This document shows positions 45,301-57,300 of a stretch of DNA of 64,000 nt, piece after piece. The translations under genes were made by a program, and so were the position numbers. The stretch spans positions 101,988 through 165,987 of the forward strand of contig WNNJ02003778.1 of the NCBI GenBank assembly GCA_012934845.2, written 5' to 3'. Numbering within the stretch: position 1 is the first letter of the stretch; the number at the start of each line of letters is the position of its first letter. The notes beneath the pieces were generated by a model that saw nothing but the letters and a program-made list of their open reading frames with translations, searched no databases and was not told the DNA's origin. The DNA is from Pomphorhynchus laevis. Lineage: Eukaryota; Acanthocephala; Palaeacanthocephala; Echinorhynchida; Pomphorhynchidae.

Positions 45301-48300
45301 GTTTAATTTGTATTTTAAACAAAATAAAGGAATACTGATTACAATGTACCTGCAGCCCCGCATCCTTTTTCATCGGTTGCATCAGGACAATCCGGTATTC
45401 CATCGCAAATCTTGCTGCGCTTAATACAGCTACCATCTCTGCATGTTGCCTCGTCATTAGCGCATCGTTTTAGCTCTATTTCGTCATTATCATCATCTAC
45501 ATTCTCCGGAGCAACCACGTTATCTTTAAAAATATATTAAATTAAATTAGCAACGTGGATATAATGTTATACCCATCGTTAGAGTAGTAACTACACTGCT
45601 GTGATCTTGATCTGCTGAATCTATTGAGCATTTGTAGCTTCCATAATCGGAAACCTCTTCCATGAATAAGTAAAGTTTTTGATGATAACTTAAAGCATCT
45701 CCAGGGGATCCATCATCCTATCAAAATATCGAATTTTTTACAGGATAAATAATTCATTTATAAAATAGAAACTATATATTATCTTATATTAGAAATGTAC
45801 GTTTCTCTATAAAAAATATAAATGTCTGCGATTAATAAATTCCTATAAATTATTTAATCGCGAATAACAAAAATAAGAAAATAATCATTCAATTTTGCAA
45901 CTGAATTATTCTATCATAAGTAACAAGTAACAAGTAACTTTATATTTAATACCATAGATTGATGTAATAGAAAATTTTAATATACATTTTATTACCAAAC
46001 GTTTATGAATATTAATTAAATAACACATTTAAGCATCGAAATGTTATTAAATTAAAATAATTAATTGAGACATCTATCAGTAAAATACAATTTCGTACTG
46101 ATATTTTACTGTAAAATTATTATTTTTACAGTAAGCGAATTATATTATCAAATGAAAACATTTGATGGGCCAAATAATCAAACAATATAATAAGCGACAT
46201 AAATATATAAATTATCAATTACTGCTTAAAATAAAACTAATATTTTATTACAGGAAATAAACAGTTTAGAAATTTTATTAATTACAAATAATTGCATTTC
46301 TAAATCTAAAATGATATAAAAGCCATGAAACGAGATTATAATTGTTATGGAAAACGTTAATAAAAATTATTCATAAAATCATCTATATTTAATTATTAAA
46401 TTACATACATTTTAAATGATCAAATTTTTTATGGACTACTTCCATAATTGGAAAACATTTGTTCTTTTATAGCTACAAATTCTTACATTTACAAATTCTA
46501 TCACACTTACATCTGAAAGTTTTCTCCAATGAACATATGATATGGGTTTGTTGCTTCTACAATCGAGCAAAATCTTATCTCCAAGCTTAGGTTTGACATT
46601 ATGAGGTTCTATCCACACTTTAAGTGGTTCTAAATAAGGACAAAGCATTATTACATAAAATTTAAAAAGTCAGCAAAACATTGGTCTTGAACTTTAACTT
46701 TGCGGCTTAGTTTTAAACTGCATATAATTTTAAAGTTTGATATAACATATGGTATGTGTAATATATAAACTACATAAATAGTATATATGCTATGTATAGT
46801 ATATACTATATAGTATATATATTAGGATATAGGCTTAGTTATAATACATATAGCTTTAAAGTTTAAAGTATGATCAGGCATCACATAATATTATATACCA
46901 TATGTTATATCATCTTAATTTAAATAGTTCAAATTAACAAATAAACACAGTCTAGCTACTTATTTATCTAACACGAAAAATTACGTTCGTTAAATATTCA
47001 AAAAAATAAAGTTGTTAACCAGATTATTAAAAAGGGTAACCTTTAAAACATAAAAATTCTATAAATAAAAAATTATTGTTTTGATAGTGTTTTACGATAA
47101 GCGGATTCTATTAAAAATAATAGGTTAACCTATTTTATGTTATCAAAAGTTAGCCTACATTTTGGCTAACCTGCATGTTAATATTTTAAACAATTTTATC
47201 TGGTTAAATAACTCTATATATAATATATATTATATTATATATTATACATGATATTATAATATGACGTAAAATCAAAAAGTAATGTTCAATAAATTTGAAC
47301 AATTAGTTCTTCTTTATTCGTCGAGCTTTATTAATTTTAAAATGAGAGATTTCGGTATTTTATAGCTATTTCAAATTACGACAATTAATTAATCTTAAAA
47401 TTAATCAAATATATAATTCAAGAATTAATAATTATTTAATTATTTACTTATTAATTTTATCTATAGTAAACAAGTATATCTAATTTTTATAAATAATATA
47501 AAATTTACAATATAATATATTATATTTATAATATACCATTGTTCGTTATTTTCATGGAATCAAAAACGTAGACCAGTAATTTTGTCTTCTATAATATAAT
47601 TTATTTTTATTATAATAATGTGTACTTAAAAAAATATTTATTTCACATTAATTTCAAGATGAGCGATTTCGGTTTTTTAAATCTATTTAAAATTAAAGTT
47701 ATTAAGTTCTAAATTAAGAAAATTAGTTAATCTTAAAATTAAAATGGTCAAGTATCTATAATAAGCAAGCTAAACTAATATAAAATTTCAATAATAAAAT
47801 AAATCCTTATCAAGCATTATTTGCAAAACTGAGTCTTAGCTATAAAATAGGCGCTAAAGTAAATTTCTTTATAGAATATTAAAGTCTTATGCAATTTACC
47901 ATGAACTGGTTCGTGTCTTGTAACTATTGGCTCACCTAAGGTTAAGGTAAATGGCAAGAACATAAAATTTATAAGATTTTACCTTCTGTTCTCACGTATG
48001 AGCTAGTTTCAGCTACCTCTCCAAACGCACTACGAACTTGACATTTAAAAATAGTATCTCCGATTTCAGTAAAGGATTGAATATAAAGGATAGATTCTTC
48101 ACTGGCAACAGTGGTGTGTCCATCCTAAAATTTAAGTAAATTTCTTACACGCATTTGAAAATGTTCAAACCTTAATTTTATACCACCTGAAATAATCAGA
48201 CGGTTCAGTGCTAGAGCAACGAATTATTAATGGATCACCATATTTATGTGAAATTGCTCTTCTATCAACGCGCACTCCTAAATTAGATTTTGTAATTAAT

Positions 48301-51300
48301 AAAATTGTTCTTAAAATAGTTTTAAATAGAAATAAGATTTTGAAGTTTAGGATTATTTCAATATTTTATTCAAGACAATTTAAAAAGCCTTAAAACAATA
48401 CCTATAAAATAATCAAGAATTAATTTATTTTTTAAATATTTATATTTATATATCTTGATACCGTATACTAGTAAAGATAATATTTTCGTTAAATACTAAA
48501 AATTTGACTTTTCTTAGTTTATGGATATAAGTGATACAATCAAGCTGCAGATCAAGTTGATTACAATTGCAATTGATGAAATATTACGTGGTCGTAATAT
48601 AAGTAATTACAAAAGCAATACAATTAGAAAACTTGCCCACATGTTCCGATGTCGACATTTAGATGTTGTCGGTAAAATGGACAGTCGGCGCGATGTAAAG
48701 GTTATAAATGCCCACGCATGGGTCGCGCTTGTACGGAATGTCGTGTACAGCATTGCCAGACAAGTTCATGGTCATTATCGAAGATAAGAGCCTATGAATT
48801 ACATGCAAAACTAGTCAATCAAACAAATAATCTTCAACTTTTGATCATGTTGCAACCATTAAGCAATCAAGTGTACATGCTGAGCTCAACTCTGAGGTGT
48901 GTACATTATCTCGATGGAATAGTTCCCCAAATGTACTGTGCCAATTAGTATTTCAGAAATGTCAAAGGGGTAAAGTTGATTTTATTCAAAAGAAAATCCA
49001 AAGACGAATAGGACTGTGGGAGCAAAGCAAGCTTCAAGAACTCTACGACGAAGTTAAATTTCTGCAATATAGAACAGGCAGCGCTCTCAAATAACGTTTA
49101 GACAAAAATAAAAATTGGATAGCTACGTTTTCTTGGATGATCGGTCATGGTTATATGAGTACGACTATTTATCTATTAGATCATCCTGAATAAGCCACTT
49201 CTATCAAATTAGAAGACACCGTCGAAGTTGAAAACGGTAAATCAGAAATTTTTAATCTACTTCCGGATGCAAGCTCATTAGGTTCGAAAACAATTCTTAA
49301 ATAGAGATTATCGAAATTTGTCGATCATCATCTAGTTTTATTTAAAGACAACAATGCCGAGGATATTGTGAATGCAGCTCAATAAACTCAGGGTTACTCT
49401 GTTCCATCTGGTGGCAATGCCTTTTTATGGCGTCAATGTTGTCTGCGTTTGGCCAATCATCGTCTCGTTTAACAATCAGTCGAGCTGATTTCGCTATTAC
49501 GTTGGCTACAATCACTCTACCGCCAAACCTTTTGGAAACGTTTAGTGTTTGTCCACTGATTGCGCTGGACAAGAATCTCTACGTTAGATCTATAGCGTAG
49601 TAGAAGTTTCATAAAGATTAATCCGAAAAATCCGGTCAAGAATAATCAGTATTTATATTTAAACTGTAGCTGAATGAGACAAAATATGTGCTGTACAACG
49701 TTGTGGAGTCAAATGGGCTATTCATGCAGTTAGTCATCTATATAGCAAAATTCTGACACTGGTCGTTTAAAATCCAGAAACGCATTCAATTGTGCAAATA
49801 GTGATCTAACCTTAGAAATGTGAAGTATGTATGCCTTTCGTTATCAACTAAATATCATATTCCATGATCCAGCAACATTTCCAATATATCACGAAGTTTT
49901 ACAGTCGAAAACGTGTTTCAAGCAGTGACGCTTTGACTATGATCGCTTACGCCGTATCATCTTTTCCAATGATACAAAGATTGAAGTACGCTGTTTCAAT
50001 GCCACTCACTATTTGTTCACCGATAAACCCACTTCGTCGGCTCTGTACAAGATCGTCTATAAATTTGGAACACTATTTGCAAAATTAGACCTGTTTATGG
50101 ATTTAATCCCAACGAGCTTAACTGCAAACTACTTTACATGCCAAGAATTGTCAAACTCCACAGCATTATTAAGAGAATCAAGCATCCAAATCGCTACTGA
50201 TATAACTGATATTCTTAGTTCGGGGATTGGTGAGGACGCATAAATTGATTCCTTCCCCAGCGCTAAGATATATAAGTTTCTCATTATGTTCAGCAATTTA
50301 ATCAAAGTGGCAAATGAAGATCCTCAGGTGGCTTTTGTCGCCTTAGCCGAAGTAATTCAATTCAAGTGGTCGTTCTCCAACCCACGTGCAGATTAATCAA
50401 GGGTATTAACGACCGCCTTTTTCAATTCTTTGAATCAAAGTTTATTCCCTCATTAACTGGTGTCTCTCTTGACTTCCATCACATGGCAATGATGTACTTA
50501 CCAGTGGGATCATTAGGTTTACACATACGATATCCATTCATAATGGCTGGGGTAGACTATGAATGCTTAACAAGATGCCTCTACCGCTTTGTAAAGACCT
50601 AGTTGGTAAGGAAATACTATTCAAGCAGACGCAAATTTCTCATGAAATTAAACTAGAAAGAACAAAATCCGACCTAAGTACAGAAACTATATCACATGTT
50701 GCATCAATGTGGGCTGTAGCAAGTGCTTAGTTTTTGCATCATTAAAAAATCTTTCTTATGGATATCAGCTCATCCGTCAAAATATTTAAAAATCACTTGA
50801 GCAAATGACTATTCCAAGATTCATTTGCAGCTAGATATTGTTGCCATCTTCTTAATGCTGTATCACACCGTATGTGTAAACAGCGCTTCAGCACCATTTA
50901 CGCATGAAGTTGCAAGGCCGGAAAGACCGACAATAAACCGATATTTATGCTCCAATAAATATAAGTACAGCATTAATACAGCATTTACTGGAGCATAAAT
51001 ACAAATTCCTATTCAAGAAATCTATTTCGTGAATAAATTTAATGAACCCTACAGCATTGCAATATTCAATCACGACTTAGCATTAAGTCGATTTACGCAC
51101 ATAATAATGCTAAATCAAAATTTAAAATTTGATTTTTTTCCATAAACTTTGTCAGTAATTGAAATTTAAAATAAACGTCATTTTTATGAATTGACTAATA
51201 AATAACAGACGATGTATCAGAATAAAGATTAGAGATTGGAGGTCATCAGGAGGTACTGCTAGACTATCATGTTTCGGTTATATTCATCGACCCAACATAG

Positions 51301-54300
51301 CAAATTATAAATTGATCATTTCAATTGAATAAATTATAAATTGATCATTTCTTCGTTAACTAAATAAATCAAATCAGCTAACTGAGTCTACGTATTTAAT
51401 ATAATTATAAAATAAACAAAACATAATAATGCTAAATCAAAATTTAATAATTAAATAATAAAATTAATAATTGTTTTTAGATTTTCTATAATTTAAATCA
51501 AGTTAAAATAAAAAATTGAAATTTAAAATAAACGTCATGTTTATGAATTGACTAATAAATAACAGACGTTGTATCAGAATAATATAACTTATCTTATATC
51601 TTTATTCTTAGATCTTATAGATCTAAAAATAAAATTTAAAAAAATTATATATTTAATAAAAATCCATATTAACTTTAATAATAAAGTTAATAATAACCTT
51701 TTATACTGATCAAAGAGGTAAATTATAATGATCTAAATGTAAACGAAACATATGAACGTAGTGAATTAAGTTTAGAAGTAAAGTTTTTAAGATTACAAGT
51801 AACTGTTCAATAATGTATAAAAACGGTACAAAGGTTGAAGAAGAAAAAATTTTTACAAGTCATTGTTCTATTATGGATAAAAAAGGTAAAATCAAGTTAA
51901 AATTTAAAATCGAAATTTAAAATAAAAGTCAATAAAAGTCACATTTTTAAGGTTAGATCACGATTTGCAGAATTGAATGCGTTTCTGGATTATAGTTAAT
52001 AAACGATTTGTAGTTGATACGATTATAGTTGATAAATTTTCTATCTTTTACCAGTGAATTATTATTACTACTTTTTTTAAAAAATGTTTTATTAAAGAAA
52101 AATACAAACAAAACTCTTTACATGTATTTAACTGGAAAAATACCTCTTTTAACTTTTGAAAATGTGGACGCTCTGAAGTCTATCTAAGGATAGATATTAA
52201 TATCTATCTAATATCTATCTAATATCTATCTATATAATAGATATTAATATCTATAAATTACCGCTTTATGCGATCTGATTTCCATATATACTGCGTTCGC
52301 AATTAAAACTGAAATTATTGTACTAATCTTTCGAATTAACTGTCTATATATTCCTCTGTCTATATTATTACTATTATTTAAATAATAAAAAAATAAATAT
52401 TCAAATAATAAAGTATTATTAAAATAATATTATTATTTATATATAATAAATAATAATACTTTATTATTTAAATAATAAAGTATTATTAATACTAATTATT
52501 ATTAAAGTATTAGGCATCTATAATTAGTCTTTATTTCTTGAACGTTACGAAAATTCATGTATTATATAAATGCATTAATGAGAAGCACAACTTAATAGTC
52601 AGAAATACTATTTAAAAATTTTATTCAGATGTATCAATAGCCAGTCACAGAAAATCGAATGTGGATTTTTCCTTGATTTTGGGATCCTAAAGAATCCCCA
52701 TTACTGACGAACGAAATTGACGTTAGTATTACATTCCGTGTCACTTAATATGTAGAGTTCGCATTCTGATTACTTATGTGTGATATATTTTAGCACTATA
52801 GTTTACTTTTACATAAAATTTTTCTTCTGACTAAAATCCATGTGAGGTTGTCTATATTAATTTTAGAATTATTAAAATTATTAAAATAATAACAATTTAA
52901 AATAATAAATAAAAATAATAAAATAAAATATGGAAAATAAATTTTTCTGGAAGCATATCCACGAAAAGTATTTAAGCAACAAGTTTAATATGACATCCCA
53001 AAGTTTTAGCATTTAACTGTATGCAAATATGTTTGTACATAATGAAACAAAAATAGTATTTTTTAAACGTGTTTTAATTGCTTGAAATCATATAAAAAGG
53101 ACTTTGAAGTGTAATGCGAAACGATTGTTTAATTCAATTTTACATGTTAGCATTAATTGTTTGGAGCAAACAATTATTACATTCGTTGATTTCGTTGATC
53201 GACAAATGTACGCTTTTTTAGTTTTGATATCAATTATAATATCGTCAATGATTTCTCTGGTTTTTATCGTTAAATTGCATTATCAATCCTATTATAATAT
53301 ATGATCTATTCGAAGACGTCTGAGGATCTGTCTGGTAAGAGCGGCATGACCTTATTCGCGAGGATACCAAAGGAAGCTCGTTAATTCTCACCGATGAAAT
53401 GTCAAAGTCAAGTTTTCTTTCTGAATGCATAGCGATGAGATTGAACAAGACAATATAGATGAGATCGAATAGGGCAATATGGCATTCAATTAGTGTATCA
53501 TTTACAACAGTGTCGTGGAATTTTGACATAAAAATATTTAGGTCCCATTTGCAGGTAATTGTTAGATGGAAGTTTCCAATAAATTATATTTATTAAAAAA
53601 ATATAATATAGGATTCTTATTCGGATAAAATATTTTAATAAATGTAGCAACAAAGCTTACTTTCAAATTGATTGAACTCATCTTCATATGGACTTCCTTC
53701 TATAACGGATAATTAACCAAAATTAAAATAACGCTAATCGTAGAAATGATCATTCAAGAATATGCAACTTATAAAGAAGAATATTACAAAACGATATACA
53801 AAACAAAGTTTTACTTATGAAAACGTTTCGCAATATTGATAAACTACATGACGTATTTTATCGCAATATTAACAAATTAGCAAAATTAACAAATTATGAA
53901 ATATATTTAATACATGTTTAGCGTATTTTCTTGAAATTAGTTAATCTTAAAGTTAAAATGGTTAAGTATCTATACTAAGCAAGCTAAACTAATATAAAAT
54001 TGAGTCTTAGCTATAAAATAGACTTGAATGTAAATTTCTTCATAGAATACAAACATTAATCTGTAAACATGACATTTTATGCAATTTACGCTTAACTGGT
54101 TAGTGACATTTATGTACATTACACTTAAAGTTTATGTCATATGAATGTAACATGTATTTAGCAATTCTATTTTAAGCTGAATTTTCTTAATTAGAATGAA
54201 ATTAAATTACGAAAAATATTGAAAATATGGCAATTATTAATCTAAAAAAATATAACTTGATTGTATAATATAATAATATATAATATAATAATTATATATA

Positions 54301-57300
54301 ATATGTATGTGTAATATTAATATTAAAATTATTATAATATATATAATTATTATATGTAATATATAATTATAATATAATTCAAATATAATAAATCATATTT
54401 GAAAAATGTTACATTATCGATAATGATTATGATTAAGTACCATTTAGTGGTGGATATATCTTATCGACATGATGTTTGTCACGTCGTTAAAACATGCTTA
54501 ACGGTCATTAAACAACCAGCCGTTAGAATATTACCACAATATTATCCGTTATTTAAATGGTTGCAAATAGTTGACAATATTTTGCATTAATTACAATAGA
54601 ATTAATGTTTTCGAATTTTATCAGTTTAAGATTCAGAACTTAATTCAAAAAAGTAAAGTTAAGTATTTTGTTAATATACTACGACAATATGCATTCTATT
54701 TAAGTAATGTAGTTTTGAAATAAATATTATTTAATATTAAACAATATTAAATAAGAATAAGAAATATCTTTAATAACGTTATGATTATATAAAATTAACT
54801 TTTATTAACTGTATTACTTAATTATTTAATAATAATTAAGTATTTAATTATTTAATTAAGTAATTAATTATTTAATAATAATTAAGTAATAATTATTAAA
54901 TTAAGTAATTAATTATTTAATAATTAGCCAATGATAATTATTAATTAATAATTAATTTTTAATAAGTAATAATTGATTACTAATTATTAAATTAATATTA
55001 ATTTACCCGTTTGGGATAAGATCAAAATAAACGTACTAACCGTTAAAATCTGTAAATAAAAGTATTAAAATGATTCAGACCAAATAATTAACATTTCGTT
55101 TAATTAGTAATAAATTAATTATCTATACTTTTACTAATAAAATGGAGAATTTGATATATTTAGATGAAATGATCACGAACACAGGTCAAGACTCATGCAA
55201 AAAATATAATTTACAAATAATTTTCAAATTTAATTTTTACCCGAATGGCATTGAATACAATTGATTGACAAAAATAAAAGCAACAAAGTCTCTACGTTAA
55301 GCATAATTTCTCTTTCATGCAGCGAACAGATATTTTTCCATCACTGATTTCTTATATATTTATTTCTTAAACACTAAGAGTTTATTCGCCATATTTTCTA
55401 CAATAGATAACACAGGTGATTTATATTTCGTTATCAGACAGTTGAACTTCTGCAGAATTCTGGTGGATCAAAAATAAGAGGCATATGAGAAAATGTGGTA
55501 AAAGAGAAAATGTGATGAAAAATAAGAGGCATATTATTTCTTTGTCTTTATCTTTTTATTTTGTTATTTTCTATTTTTTTGTTATATCCGCATTATTTGT
55601 CTATTGAAAAAAGTTTTTTTTCCTGCTAGAGATTACAGAATAAACATTTGATAGTAGCATATAATAAGATGCCGATGCTATTCAATAAACATATATGGGA
55701 TCTGCTCCATTATAGGAATTTAAGGAAATCAGGTTCATTTGGATAAAAATATTTAGAAAAAGCACTCCTGATAAGCTGTAACGTTTTATTTAAAAACAAG
55801 TGTCAAGGAACTGTGTTACTAACCATGCTGGAAGAGTACTTTTCCATCAGCACGACCGTATGATGTAATACTATGGTCTACTGAACATCCATATAAACCT
55901 GCAGTGTCGGTAGTCATTCTTCGAATAAATAAGGTATCACCGAAGTTCAAATATTCATCATTACGATGGGTAATTTCCTTTCAAAACAAAAGAAACAATT
56001 ATTACATCGGTAACAACAATTTGCTACACAAGGAAGTACTTGAGTACTCAAGTACTTCGATATTTTATTAATTAATAATAAGATCAGCTAAATTAGTTAA
56101 ATAGGATTTTATATAATTTATATTAAGTTAAAATTTAAAATTGAAATTTAAAATAAAAGTCAATTTTATTAATTTGAAATAAATATCAGACGATGTATTA
56201 TAATAAGGATTATAGGTCATAAAGAGAAATTGCTATATTATCTGGTTTCGGCAGCTATTTATCTACCCAACATAACAGCAGCATGACAATATACGATTTA
56301 AATATACATCAATGCAATATTGTATATATTAATAATATAATATTAATGAAATATTAATATATAATATTATATGATATATAATATTAATATCAATATTATA
56401 TATGCAATATGTAATACAATACATACAACATAATATACGGTATTATTTACATTAATCCTCATAGATATTTTTATAATATCTATGTAAATTTTCAAATAAA
56501 GTTATAAAATATAAATTAAGCTAATTCCGCTTTATCAAATAAACCAATCCACTGATGTAAAAAGTTTGTAAAGCACAAGATATTTGTAGTAGTTTAAGAG
56601 TAACAACTTATAAATAACTGATTGTATCTGTCATCTACAAAGTTGTAGAAACAAATAAATTGTATTAATACAAATGTTGAAATATCTTATTTTTAATATA
56701 ATATATCACTATAATATTATTAATATACAAATAGAATCACTATTTAGTAAAATAGTGATATTTATATATTAATATAATTATATATATTAATACTATTATT
56801 GCCCCGCGTGGCCGAGTGGTGGAGGCGTGCGCACTGCAAACTCTATGTACGGAGTTCACACCTCGAGCATGTACTCTATATTGATTTCTCTGTAAGCACA
56901 CGTCAAAGCAACAGAATTGCGTTGTCGAAAGACTTAGAGGCACCCGATGATGAAGCGAGTTAATTCTTCATTAATACTATTATTAATACAATTATTTTAT
57001 TATCAATCGAATAATATTAATCTCTTAAAGTATCTATTAATTGAGATATCGTAGACCATATCAACATTCAGCATATGATATTTTTAGAGTTTAATATTCG
57101 ATATCACATGTTGAATGCATCGATTACCTTCACAAGTAACATGTCATGATCTAAATTTACGAAGTGCACTTATGTACTACTTGACTATATATCGATAATA
57201 TATTAATTCATTTATCGACAATACTTTGAGCCTTAGAATTTCCAAATTGTAGTGAAATGCAAATGTAATATACAAGGCACTAATACGAATATTTCTCAAT

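Noticed and set aside
48521-49094. A host gene inside the large perlecan intron
   Set aside because: Coding pieces shift between frames and match the style of a retroelement protein, so a decayed mobile element is more likely.
56801-56870. A functional tRNA gene
   Set aside because: The A and B boxes are present but no acceptor or anticodon stem closes, and target duplications frame a longer element, so it is a SINE.
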